From Sulfurimonadaceae bacterium (GTDB lineage Bacteria > Campylobacterota > Campylobacteria > Campylobacterales > Sulfurimonadaceae), in NCBI GenBank assembly GCA_030610325.1, contig JAUWRZ010000062.1, forward strand, positions 1 through 8,701: a DNA stretch of 8,701 bases, given 5' to 3'. Shown here piece after piece: positions 1 through 6,268 of this stretch. The translations under genes and the position numbers were made by a program. The first letter of the stretch is position 1, and the number at the start of each line of letters is the position of its first letter. A model generated the notes under the pieces. It was not told the origin of the DNA, ran no database searches, and saw only the letters and a list, made by a program, of their open reading frames with translations.

Positions 1-76
1 TAGCCCCCGCTTCTCTCGCAGAAAGTGCTGCGACCAGTCCGGCGCCACCGGCACCTATGATGAGAACATCGGTCAT
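1..76 (-). CDS. FAD-dependent flavoprotein, N-terminal fragment (fumarate reductase/succinate dehydrogenase A-like)
   Basis: Read on the minus strand from the ATG at 76-74, the first 25 codons give MTDVLIIGAGGAGLVAALSA followed by REAGA. This is the beta-alpha-beta dinucleotide-binding fold (GxGxxG, residues 8-13) found at the extreme N-terminus of FAD-binding oxidoreductases. The Gly-Gly-Ala-Gly-Leu spelling is most typical of the fumarate reductase/succinate dehydrogenase flavoprotein family, but 25 residues cannot separate that from other FAD enzymes. An AAGGAG Shine-Dalgarno at 81-86 sits 4 nt before the ATG and supports the start. The gene continues left of the window. It is divergent from the AEC transporter, with 112 bp between the two starts. 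Confidence 0.75.
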   Translation of the reverse strand, partial: MTDVLIIGAGGAGLVAALSAREAGA

Positions 77-104
77 GTCTCTCCTTGGAAAAATAGTTGT
101 CGCG

Positions 105-110
105 ATTGTA
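105..110 (-). promoter_or_regulatory. Possible -10 box for the flavoprotein gene
   Basis: The minus strand reads TACAAT here, preceded by GGGG. It would start transcription near 98 and leave a leader of about 22 nt containing the AAGGAG ribosome site. No convincing -35 box is present, which is common in Campylobacterota. Prediction by eye only. Confidence 0.35.
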
Positions 111-174
111 CCCCAGCGGCTGTTAGAGTTGGCTAATAGCAAGACACTCTGCGAGATGCCTAAGGTTGTAGGGC

Positions 175-180
175 TACAAT
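175..180 (+). promoter_or_regulatory. Possible -10 box for the AEC transporter
   Basis: TACAAT lies 8 nt before the chosen ATG at 189, so transcription would begin at or next to the start codon and give a leaderless or nearly leaderless mRNA. It mirrors the TACAAT on the opposite strand at 105-110; both are preceded by a run of G. There is no clear -35 box. Confidence 0.35.
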
Positions 181-188
181 GGCGTATT

Positions 189-1097
189 ATGAGTTCTGTA
201 TTTCTTTCTGTCTTGGGTATCTACCTCTTTATCGCTGTCGGTTTCATCGCCAAGATGAGCTTTAAAGAGAAGATAGATGACAAGACCATCACCATCCTCT
301 CTGTCTATTTCCTGCAGATCTTTCTGACCTTCTGGGGACTGCTCAAACGACCCATCGACTCGACTCTTCTGCTTGCTCCTGCCGTCTACCTTATCGTCAT
401 CGTACTCGCGATCGGACTGACCTACTTGCTTGTCAAGCTACTTTTCAAAGAGCAAAAAGAGCGCTCCATCGCCACTGTCGCCGCCCTGATAGGAAATACC
501 GGTAACCTTGGCATCCCGTTGGGTATCGCCATCTTTGGTGAAGAGTCCATCCCCTACACGACTATCGTCAACCTTGTCAACGTCTTTGTCGTCTATACCA
601 TCGGTGTCTACTTCTATTCACGCGGTAGTTTCAGCGTCAGAGACTCACTGATGAACATCCTCAAACTACCCATCCTCTGGGCGGCACTGATCGCTATCAG
701 CTTGAACCTCTATGGCTATACACCCGGTCCGATCCTCGACAAGACCCTGCAGATGGGAGCATATGCATCGATGGTCATGCAGCTTCTACTCTTTGGTATC
801 TATCTCTACAGCGTCAAGATCCAGAGCATCAGTCGACTGCTCATAGGCTGGGTCATAGGCGTAAAGTTTCTTCTGCTTCCGGTAATAGCATTGACCGTAC
901 TCTATTTCATGCCGATGAGCAGTATGATAAAAGGGATCGTCTTTCTTGAACTGATAATGCCTCTGGCCGTAGCTAACGTGAACCTTGCCTCGATCTACGA
1001 CTGTCGTCCCAGAGATGTCACCGCACTGGTCATGATCACCTCACTGCTCTTTTTAGGCATCATCTTTATTGCGCTGGAGATCACTGCTCGGCTATGA
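189..1097 (+). CDS. AEC-family (auxin efflux carrier-like) membrane transporter
   Basis: A 302-residue, very hydrophobic protein with about ten predicted transmembrane segments in two halves, the usual size and layout for bacterial AEC permeases (BART superfamily). The hallmark is GNTGNLGIPLGIAIFG at residues 102-117, the conserved Asn/Gly/Pro-rich broken helix of the family. The second half has a related Pro-containing stretch near residues 253-267 (LELIMPLAVANVNLA). Family members move organic anions such as malate or other small carboxylates; the substrate here cannot be told. The frame is open back to an ATG at 57, but that segment is antisense to the flavoprotein start and is not hydrophobic, whereas the ATG at 189 begins directly with the first membrane helix. 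No good Shine-Dalgarno precedes it. Divergent from the flavoprotein gene, which may hint at carboxylate metabolism (inference). Confidence 0.88.
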   Translation: MSSVFLSVLGIYLFIAVGFIAKMSFKEKIDDKTITILSVYFLQIFLTFWGLLKRPIDSTLLLAPAVYLIVIVLAIGLTYLLVKLLFKEQKERSIATVAALIGNTGNLGIPLGIAIFGEESIPYTTIVNLVNVFVVYTIGVYFYSRGSFSVRDSLMNILKLPILWAALIAISLNLYGYTPGPILDKTLQMGAYASMVMQLLLFGIYLYSVKIQSISRLLIGWVIGVKFLLLPVIALTVLYFMPMSSMIKGIVFLELIMPLAVANVNLASIYDCRPRDVTALVMITSLLFLGIIFIALEITARL

Positions 1098-1119
1098 CAG
1101 GACATTTCTCTTTATGTGT

Positions 1120-1125
1120 TATAAT
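1120..1125 (+). promoter_or_regulatory. -10 box for the thioredoxin-like gene
   Basis: A consensus TATAAT in the 85-bp gap after the AEC stop codon. Predicted initiation is near 1132, giving a leader of about 50 nt to the ATG at 1183. No good -35 match is visible. Confidence 0.5.
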
Positions 1126-1182
1126 CAGCGATTATCTTACATCATGTTCGACCCTAATACTTTAATAAAAGAGAAAAAATAT

Positions 1183-1533
1183 ATGCTGATCGATCTAGAT
1201 GACAACAACTACTCCTCTCATGTAGAGTCTTTTGACGGCCCGATCTTCATCGATTTCTACTCGCCTACCTGTGGCCCCTGCCAAGAGCTTCTCGTTCAAC
1301 TCCCCCATCTCGATAATGTCTTTAAAGATAGTGCGATGATCGCCAAAGTCGATGTCACACAGAACCCGAAACTAGCTCAGAAGTATGAGATACGCTCCGT
1401 TCCATTTTGTGTAAGCATCGGAAAAGATAAGATGATAAAAGATTACGAGCTTGGTGCCGCCTCGGTAGACCGCCTGGTACGCATGGTGAAAAAAGCCGAA
1501 GGTAAAAGCTTCTTCTCCCGCCTTTTTGGCTAA
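1183..1533 (+). CDS. Thioredoxin-family protein (TCGPC active site)
   Basis: A 116-residue single-domain cytoplasmic thioredoxin fold. The beta strand FIDFYSPTCGPC brings in the CGPC redox motif (Cys30 and Cys33), and the cis-proline loop is RSVPFC (Pro74). VDVTQNP, in front of the helix before the cis-Pro loop, is also typical. Two features differ from classical TrxA: the Trp before the first active-site Cys is Thr, and a third Cys (Cys76) sits two residues after the cis-Pro. The short tail ends KSFFSRLFG. There is no signal peptide. The frame is open upstream to 1069, but the thioredoxin fold begins at MLIDLDDNNY, and an AAAGAG at 1168-1173 lies 9 nt before ATG 1183, so that start is preferred over ATG 1144. 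Likely a thiol-disulfide reductase with an unknown partner; perhaps not the main cellular thioredoxin. Confidence 0.87.
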   Translation: MLIDLDDNNYSSHVESFDGPIFIDFYSPTCGPCQELLVQLPHLDNVFKDSAMIAKVDVTQNPKLAQKYEIRSVPFCVSIGKDKMIKDYELGAASVDRLVRMVKKAEGKSFFSRLFG

Positions 1534-1549
1534 GCATGTCAATGCCCTT

Positions 1550-1578
1550 CACTTCAGCCCTTTTAAAACGCTAAAGTG
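1550..1578. repeat. Imperfect inverted repeat between convergent genes
   Basis: CACTTCAGC (1550-1558) and GCTAAAGTG (1570-1578) can pair around an 11-nt loop, with one C/A mismatch on the plus strand that becomes G-U on the minus RNA. It sits where the thioredoxin gene and the yqaA operon converge and overlaps the yqaA stop. Neither side has a proper U-tract, so a role as a bidirectional transcript end is only possible. Confidence 0.35.
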
Positions 1579-1979
1579 ATCATCCAGTAACGTAAGATAC
1601 GAAGTGTTCCGGCAATAGCTAAGAACCAGAAAAGGTTTAGCCGAAGCAGACCTGCTGCCAAGGTGACAGGATCACCAATGATAGGCAGTGGTGTCAGCAG
1701 TAGTGCCCAGTAGCCGTACCGTTCACTCAACAAGAGTGCTTTCCTGCCACTTTTAGAGCCTTCGATCTTCTCTCTTGCCCAGTCACTTAACCAGACTCCA
1801 AGTCCAAAATTGACAGTTATAGCCAGTATATTTCCCAAAGAGGCAGCGAGCAGTGCAGTAGAGTGCTCCATACCGGAGAGAAGCGCCGCGACAAGTGCGG
1901 CTTCAGAACTAAAGGGTAAGAGAGTGGCGGCTAGAAAAGCGGAGAGAAAAAGACCAAGTGGCCCGTAACTCTCACTCAT
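1563..1979 (-). CDS. yqaA: YqaA/DedA-like (SNARE-associated family) inner-membrane protein
   Basis: A 138-residue membrane protein that closely follows E. coli YqaA (about 142 aa) as remembered. It has an N-terminal MSE..., the LLPFSSEAALVAALLSG stretch (20-36), a GN-containing helix (49-60), and the conserved loop LPIIGDPVTLAAGLLRL (98-114) before a last helix rich in aromatic residues. The Pro/Gly-Asp/Ala-Gly loop is the signature of the DedA/VTT superfamily, whose members are linked to lipid scrambling or undecaprenyl-phosphate recycling; the role of the short YqaA branch is unknown. It is the last gene of the purT operon. Its ATG overlaps the end of the dehydrogenase frame by 8 bp and no Shine-Dalgarno is visible, so translation is probably coupled to the upstream gene. 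Confidence 0.85.
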   Translation of the reverse strand: MSESYGPLGLFLSAFLAATLLPFSSEAALVAALLSGMEHSTALLAASLGNILAITVNFGLGVWLSDWAREKIEGSKSGRKALLLSERYGYWALLLTPLPIIGDPVTLAAGLLRLNLFWFLAIAGTLRILRYWMITLAF

Positions 1980-2904
1980 CCATAAAGGTGTTGATGTTCT
2001 CGATGACCATGGCGATCAGCTTCTCACGAGCCTCGACAGAAGTCCAGGCGATATGCGGTGTGACATAGAGACGTTCACTGTTTTTGATGTTCATCAGTGG
2101 GTGCGGATCGCTCATAGGCTCTTTAGTCAGTACATCCAGACCCACATAGATGGGTTTAGCGTCGATAATAACAGAAAGGGCCTCTTCACTGACGATACCG
2201 CCGCGTCCGAGGTTGAGTAAGATAGCGCCATCTTTAAGCTGCAGCAGTTCCGAATGGGCGATCAGGTCTTGTGTCTGTGCGTTCAGTGGTGCATGAATAG
2301 AGACGATGTCACTCTCTTCGATCAGCTGGCTCAGTGTCACACGCTTGAAGTCCGGGTTCTCATTGGCTCCCGATGTCGAGTAGTAGCTCACCTCTGCTCC
2401 AAAAGCAGTAGCGATGTTCGCGACTCCTTTACCGATCTCACCCAGACCGATGATGCCCCACTTCTTACCTTTGATCTCAAAGAACGGTTTGATCACATTG
2501 GTAAAGATCGGACTTTTCTGCCATGTCCCGGACTTGACGTACTCATCATAGTAGCGCGAATGTCCCATCAGGTAGAAGAGCATCGAGAAGGTGTGCTGGA
2601 TGACCGAATCAGTCGAGTAGCCCGCAACGTTCTTTACCGAGATACCACGCGAAGCAGCTGCCTCAAGGTCTACGTTGTTCATCCCAGTCGCTGCAACACA
2701 GATGAGCTTAAGATCAGGACATTCTGCCATCATCATGTCAGTGATGACCACCTTGTTAGAGACGATGACAGCTGCGTCAGTGATACGCTCCAAAGTCTCA
2801 TCTGCCGAAGTAGTCTGATAGACCGTCACATCTCCAAACTCCTCAAAAGCCTTGAGAGAGGTCTCACCAAAGGTCAGGGCATCGAGTATGACTATCTTCA
2901 TCAT
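1972..2904 (-). CDS. D-2-hydroxyacid dehydrogenase (glycerate/hydroxypyruvate reductase-like)
   Basis: A 310-residue NAD(P)-dependent D-isomer-specific 2-hydroxyacid dehydrogenase of ordinary length. The substrate domain is at both ends, with the Rossmann domain in the middle (GLGEIG, residues 153-158). Catalytic residues are in place: Arg234 in NLGRGG, Glu262 in TKEP, and His284 in PHIAW. The ending [13 protein letters not shown] resembles glycerate dehydrogenase/hydroxypyruvate reductase (HprA), so reduction of hydroxypyruvate or glyoxylate is the best guess; the substrate is not proven. The start is ambiguous: ATG 2904 forms an ATGA overlap with the purT stop, while the AAAGGA Shine-Dalgarno is only 3 nt from it and 6 nt from the next ATG (2901), which may be the one used. 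Second gene of the purT operon. Confidence 0.88.
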   Translation of the reverse strand: MMKIVILDALTFGETSLKAFEEFGDVTVYQTTSADETLERITDAAVIVSNKVVITDMMMAECPDLKLICVAATGMNNVDLEAAASRGISVKNVAGYSTDSVIQHTFSMLFYLMGHSRYYDEYVKSGTWQKSPIFTNVIKPFFEIKGKKWGIIGLGEIGKGVANIATAFGAEVSYYSTSGANENPDFKRVTLSQLIEESDIVSIHAPLNAQTQDLIAHSELLQLKDGAILLNLGRGGIVSEEALSVIIDAKPIYVGLDVLTKEPMSDPHPLMNIKNSERLYVTPHIAWTSVEAREKLIAMVIENINTFMDE

Positions 2905-4064
2905 ACGTCCTTTATCTTGGTGATAAGTGCTTCTGCCTGCTTCATCGCTGCATCGACCTCATCAAAGACAAGCGCTACCGCCAGACGTCTACCTACATGC
3001 GCTTCAGGTTTACTAAAGACCCGCACAAAACTGTTATCGCTGAAAAGAGTATCATCGACCTCTATGACCGGAGCGTTTGACTCTTGCTCCGATTTGAACG
3101 CGGCGGATGCCCCATCACCATAAAAGGTAAAACTAAGCGGGAGACCAAGGACTGCGCGGATGTGCAGGGCGAACTCACTCTGGCTCTGCGTGATCAGTGT
3201 CACCATACCGGTATCATGCGGACGAGGACTCACCTCTGAGAAGTAGACCTCATCACCGGCGATAAAGAGTTCTACTCCAAACAGGCCCCGACCGCCAAGA
3301 CCATCGGTGATACGTTTGGCGATATCCTGCGACTTCTGCTTGGCGATCTCGCTCATCTGCATCGGCTGCCAGCTAAAGATATAATCACCATCCCGCTGGA
3401 TGTGCCCTATCGGCTCACAGAAGACCGTCTCTTTCCCGTTACGCACAGTAAGCATCGTGATCTCATAATCAAAATCGACAAACGCCTCCACGATCAATTC
3501 GCTCGCATCACCGCGAGCCTCTTTAGCCATCTCCCAGGAGTCGTCAAGATCGGCTTCACTACGCATCACACTCTGTCCGTGACCAGATGAGCTCATCACC
3601 GGTTTTACCACACAAGGATAACCCATCTCTTCCGCAGCGATCTCCATCTCTTCACGTGTCTTGACAAACTTGTAGGGCCCGGTCTTCAGACCCAGCTCTT
3701 CCGCAGCGAACTGACGGATGTTCTTACGGTTCATCGTCTTGTTGACTGCATCTGCATTGGGGATGACATGAAAACCTTCTGCTTCAGCCTTAAAGAGTGC
3801 ATCGATGCTGATCGCTTCGATCTCAGGAAGGATGTAGTCAGGCTTCTCGTGGCGTATGATCTCAAGCACTGCTTCCGTGTCTTGCATGTTTACGACATGT
3901 GCACGATGAGCGACCTGCTGAGCCGGAGCACCCTCATAGCGGTCCACGGCGATCACTTCGATACCGAGACGGTGTGCTTCGATGGCTACCTCTTTACCGA
4001 GCTCACCCGATCCCAGCAGCATAATACGTGTAGAATTACTCTTTAACGGTGCAGAAAATTGCAT
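2901..4064 (-). CDS. purT: Formate-dependent phosphoribosylglycinamide formyltransferase 2
   Basis: A 387-residue ATP-grasp enzyme that makes formyl-GAR from GAR, formate and ATP in de novo purine synthesis, independently of the folate-using PurN. It lines up along its whole length with E. coli PurT (392 aa). Shared elements are [10 protein letters not shown] (17-26), VDRYEGAPA (40-48), PEIEAI (80-85), MNRKNIR (111-117), the ATP-binding [14 protein letters not shown] (152-165), EPIGH (217-221), LFGVELF (261-267) and the metal-binding [12 protein letters not shown] (276-287). In the glycine-rich ATP loop the usual SSSGKGQ reads SSSGHGQ, a Lys-to-His change worth noting but not clearly disabling. 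AAGGA at 4070-4074, 5 nt before the ATG, supports the start. First gene of a purT, dehydrogenase, yqaA operon. It implies formate is available in the cell. Confidence 0.96.
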   Translation of the reverse strand: MQFSAPLKSNSTRIMLLGSGELGKEVAIEAHRLGIEVIAVDRYEGAPAQQVAHRAHVVNMQDTEAVLEIIRHEKPDYILPEIEAISIDALFKAEAEGFHVIPNADAVNKTMNRKNIRQFAAEELGLKTGPYKFVKTREEMEIAAEEMGYPCVVKPVMSSSGHGQSVMRSEADLDDSWEMAKEARGDASELIVEAFVDFDYEITMLTVRNGKETVFCEPIGHIQRDGDYIFSWQPMQMSEIAKQKSQDIAKRITDGLGGRGLFGVELFIAGDEVYFSEVSPRPHDTGMVTLITQSQSEFALHIRAVLGLPLSFTFYGDGASAAFKSEQESNAPVIEVDDTLFSDNSFVRVFSKPEAHVGRRLAVALVFDEVDAAMKQAEALITKIKDV

Positions 4065-4091
4065 GTCTATCCTTGCGTAAAATTAGACGGG

Positions 4092-4097
4092 ATTATA
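4092..4097 (-). promoter_or_regulatory. Extended -10 promoter of the purT operon
   Basis: The minus strand reads TTGCTATAAT, a perfect -10 hexamer with the TGn extension, which makes a -35 box unnecessary; none is seen. Initiation is predicted near 4085, about 20 nt before the purT ATG, with the AAGGA ribosome site in between. No purine-type riboswitch fits in a leader this short. Confidence 0.65.
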
Positions 4098-4182
4098 GCA
4101 AGATGATGTTGTTAAGAAGATATGTCTGGATCTATTTTGAGTGGTGGTCTATCGATGAAGGGTGTAGCAGTCTTAAATAGTG

Positions 4183-4208
4183 AACAAAAAGCCCGAAGGC
4201 TCTTTGTT
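4183..4208 (-). terminator. Rho-independent terminator of rpsU, overlapping its stop codon
   Basis: On the minus strand AACAAAGAGCC (4208-4198), a UUCG loop and GGCUUUUUGUU (4193-4183) form an 11-bp stem with one G-U pair. The UUCG tetraloop is closed by C-G and the descending arm carries the U run. The upstream arm begins inside the rpsU TAA (4209-4207), so a ribosome at the stop codon would cover part of the hairpin. It separates rpsU from the purT operon on the same strand. Confidence 0.88.
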
Positions 4209-4419
4209 ACAGACGTGATTCGTAACGTCTCATCATATAGAGACGTTTTAGCATCTTTTTACGAGCGCTAATCTTTTGCTTTTTGCGTTTTTCAGTTTCC
4301 GTTTCGTGGAAACGGCGAGCACGAGCTTCGGTAACAACGAGGTTACGGTCAGTTTGCTTCTTGAAACGACGGTATGCAGCATCAAAATTATCGTCTTGGC
4401 GTAAAGTAATACCAGGCAT
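4207..4419 (-). CDS. rpsU: 30S ribosomal protein bS21
   Basis: A 70-residue, very basic protein with the standard bS21 pattern: [20 protein letters not shown] at the N-terminus, then a long Arg/Lys-rich helix with [15 protein letters not shown] and the Tyr/Arg-rich C-terminus [12 protein letters not shown]. The length is the family norm. bS21 sits near the platform and the anti-Shine-Dalgarno region of the 16S rRNA and helps mRNA binding at initiation. It is a single-gene transcript here: its own terminator overlaps the stop codon, and it is divergent from dnaG. In E. coli rpsU and dnaG lie in one operon (rpsU-dnaG-rpoD); here they are neighbours but transcribed apart, an altered version of that arrangement. 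Confidence 0.96.
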   Translation of the reverse strand: MPGITLRQDDNFDAAYRRFKKQTDRNLVVTEARARRFHETETEKRKKQKISARKKMLKRLYMMRRYESRL

Positions 4420-4423
4420 TCAC

Positions 4424-4434
4424 ATCACCCACTT
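4424..4434 (-). promoter_or_regulatory. Extended Shine-Dalgarno of rpsU
   Basis: The minus strand reads AAGTGGGTGAT followed by 4 nt and the ATG. Against the ideal AAGGAGGTGAT it matches at 9 of 11 positions. The core AGGAGG is imperfect, but GGTGAT can pair with the AUCACC part of the usual 16S 3' end. Aligned this way the spacing equals the normal optimum, so the site is stronger than it looks and fixes the start. Confidence 0.6.
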
Positions 4435-4463
4435 TCTGTTAAAATTTTTTGGACGCGAATGAT

Positions 4464-4469
4464 AGCATA
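4464..4469 (-). promoter_or_regulatory. Possible -10 box for rpsU
   Basis: TATGCT on the minus strand, overlapping a second candidate TATCAT (4464-4459). Either would give a leader of about 30-45 nt. The region 4440-4520 is AT-rich but shows no clean -35 box. The 155-bp divergent gap to dnaG otherwise holds nothing I recognise. Confidence 0.3.
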
Positions 4470-4561
4470 AAAGTGTTCAAAACATGCATAAATTAAAATA
4501 TCTCTTAAAAGATAGCATTATGATCGCTACTTTCTTTACTCCGGATGAAGGCACCATGAGC

Positions 4562-4567
4562 TAAAAT
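4562..4567 (+). promoter_or_regulatory. Possible -10 box for dnaG, implying a leaderless mRNA
   Basis: TAAAAT ends 7 nt before the dnaG ATG, so transcription would begin at the start codon. This fits the absence of any Shine-Dalgarno. No -35 box is evident. The alternative is a promoter further upstream and SD-independent initiation. Confidence 0.35.
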
Positions 4568-4574
4568 CGACACC

Positions 4575-6224
4575 ATGATCTCCCAGGACTCTATAGACGG
4601 GCTAAAAGCACGCCTAGATATCATCGACGTTGTCGGCGGCTATATTGAACTGAAAAAAGCAGGGGTCAATTTTAAGGCACCCTGCCCCTTCCACGATGAG
4701 AAGTCACCAAGCTTTGTCGTCAGTCCGCAGAAGCAGATCTACCACTGTTTTGGCTGCGGGGCCGGCGGGGACAGCATCAAGTTTGTCATGGAATATGAGA
4801 AACTCAACTACCCCGAAGCGATCGAAAAACTTGCAGAGCAGTACAACTATACGCTCGACTACAGCTCTAATGCGCCCCGGCAGGAACGCTCCCAACTTAT
4901 GGATAAGCTTAACGAGTGGTATCAGGGGCTGCTAAATCAAAAAGCAACCGCACAGAGCTATCTCAAAGAGCGCGGTATCTTCGAATCAAGTGTGGAACGT
5001 TTCGGCATCGGTTATGCCCCCTCCTCTCCACAGACTCTGGACTTTATCAAAAAAAATATGTTCACTATGAACGAGGCGGTCGAGCTTGGTGTCGCAGGCA
5101 GCGAAGAGGGACGAAGTTTCGCCCGCTTCATAGAACGCATCACCTTCCCCATCCATGCACCGAACGGCAGTATAGTCGGCTTTGGAGGTCGGACGATCAC
5201 CGGGCATGTCGCCAAATACATCAACTCTCCGCAGACCCGACTTTTTAATAAATCCCGTCTGCTTTACGCCTACCATCTGGCCAAAGAGAGTATCTACCGA
5301 CAAAAAGAGATGATCGTCACTGAGGGTTACCTTGATGTCGTCATGCTCCATCAAGCCGGTTTTACACAGGCCGTTGCCACACTCGGGACTGCCCTGACAC
5401 AAGAACACCTGCCGCTGCTACGAAAAGGCGAGCCTAAGATCACCATGGCCTATGATGGAGACAAAGCCGGCCGAAATGCTGCCCTTAAAGCTGCCAGACT
5501 GCTTAGTACCTCCGGTTTTACCGGCGGTGTAGTACTCTTTGGTGAAGGGCTCGACCCCGCCGATATGGTCAAAGCCAATGATATTGAGAAGCTAAGCAAC
5601 CTTCTACGCTCCACACAGCCGTTCATAGAGTTTGTCCTGGACCAGTCAAACGCAGCTTATGACCTCAAAGACCCCAAGGCAAAAGAGCAGGCACTCCATG
5701 AGGGGCTGGGTTACCTCAAGACCCTTTCACCACTATTGCAAGAGGAGTACAAGCCCTATCTGGCCTCACGTCTTGGTATCAGCCCATCACTCGTTCGCTT
5801 AAGCCGTAATGACAATAGAGAGCAGACTACTCCCGTGCCATCATCGGCGTACAGCGATCCCTGGGAGATGAGTCTTATCAAGACCGTACTTGAATACCCC
5901 AAGACGATCGATCACATCCTGGATTTTATCGACCCCTCATTACTGCTCTATCACCCCCAGGAGTTTGCTCTGGCACTACAGGCAAAGGTAGATGACCCAC
6001 GGCTGATGGCGATCTCTATCGACAGCAGCATCCGAGCCTTTGAGGGTGATGATGCCATACGTTCTGAGCTTATGACTTTTTTGATCCAGCACTATAGTCG
6101 CGAATTAAAAAAGGTCAATAGCCAGATTTCGCTATCATTCGAAAAAAAAGCGTTCCTCATCCGGACTTACCGGGAGAAGATCACAAGACTAAGACGAGGT
6201 GAACTGGTACCGTTTGAACATTAA
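4575..6224 (+). CDS. dnaG: DNA primase
   Basis: A 549-residue bacterial primase that synthesises RNA primers at the fork with the DnaB helicase. Domains in order: the N-terminal CHC2-type zinc domain with ligands Cys37, His40, Cys58 and Cys61 (CPFH and CFGC), and the catalytic core, including RITFPI (188-193) and GGRT (204-207). The TOPRIM acidic residues are at EGYLDV (250-255, Glu250) and YDGDKAGRNA (293-302, Asp294/Asp296), with GLDPADMV (325-332) completing the fold. The C-terminal third (about 425-549) is the helicase-interacting region and is poorly conserved, as usual. The length is normal for Campylobacterota. The start is the only usable one: an in-frame TGA lies 18 nt upstream and no Shine-Dalgarno precedes the ATG, a possible leaderless start. 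It is followed 44 bp later by a PP-loop gene on the same strand, with an inverted repeat across the stop codon. Confidence 0.97.
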   Translation: MISQDSIDGLKARLDIIDVVGGYIELKKAGVNFKAPCPFHDEKSPSFVVSPQKQIYHCFGCGAGGDSIKFVMEYEKLNYPEAIEKLAEQYNYTLDYSSNAPRQERSQLMDKLNEWYQGLLNQKATAQSYLKERGIFESSVERFGIGYAPSSPQTLDFIKKNMFTMNEAVELGVAGSEEGRSFARFIERITFPIHAPNGSIVGFGGRTITGHVAKYINSPQTRLFNKSRLLYAYHLAKESIYRQKEMIVTEGYLDVVMLHQAGFTQAVATLGTALTQEHLPLLRKGEPKITMAYDGDKAGRNAALKAARLLSTSGFTGGVVLFGEGLDPADMVKANDIEKLSNLLRSTQPFIEFVLDQSNAAYDLKDPKAKEQALHEGLGYLKTLSPLLQEEYKPYLASRLGISPSLVRLSRNDNREQTTPVPSSAYSDPWEMSLIKTVLEYPKTIDHILDFIDPSLLLYHPQEFALALQAKVDDPRLMAISIDSSIRAFEGDDAIRSELMTFLIQHYSRELKKVNSQISLSFEKKAFLIRTYREKITRLRRGELVPFEH

Positions 6225-6239
6225 GATGATGTTCAAACG
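6211..6239. repeat. Perfect 11-bp inverted repeat across the dnaG stop codon
   Basis: CGTTTGAACAT (6211-6221) and ATGTTCAAACG (6229-6239) are exact reverse complements around a 7-nt loop, TAAGATG, that contains the dnaG TAA. No U-run follows, so it is not a standard terminator. It could act as an RNA hairpin for processing or stability between dnaG and the downstream gene, or as a dimer-binding operator. Confidence 0.85.
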
Positions 6240-6268
6240 TGCTCCTGTGCCTTCACAAGGAAAACGAC

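Noticed and set aside
57..188. N-terminal extension of the AEC transporter to ATG 57
   Set aside because: It overlaps the flavoprotein start on the other strand, lacks the hydrophobic pattern of the family, and the normal first helix begins right after ATG 189.
1550..1578. Bidirectional terminator between the thioredoxin and yqaA genes
   Set aside because: The stem is imperfect with an 11-nt loop and there is no U-tract on either side, so it is kept only as a repeat.
2254..3123. Long plus-strand open frame (289 codons) opposite the dehydrogenase and purT
   Set aside because: It is antisense to two clearly identified enzymes, its translation is Ser/Arg/His-rich with no domain, and no ribosome site was seen. 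It is a shadow of the codon pattern.
4065..4206. Riboswitch or small RNA between purT and rpsU
   Set aside because: The predicted purT leader is only about 20 nt, and the rest is accounted for by the promoter and the rpsU terminator. No conserved aptamer pattern was seen.
4986..5408. Minus-strand open frame of 140 codons inside dnaG
   Set aside because: It lies entirely within the conserved primase core on the opposite strand and has no recognisable motif.
6239..6268. Alternative start of the PP-loop gene at ATG 6239
   Set aside because: The extra ten residues match nothing, the ATG directly follows the inverted repeat, and a good AAGGA stands before ATG 6269.
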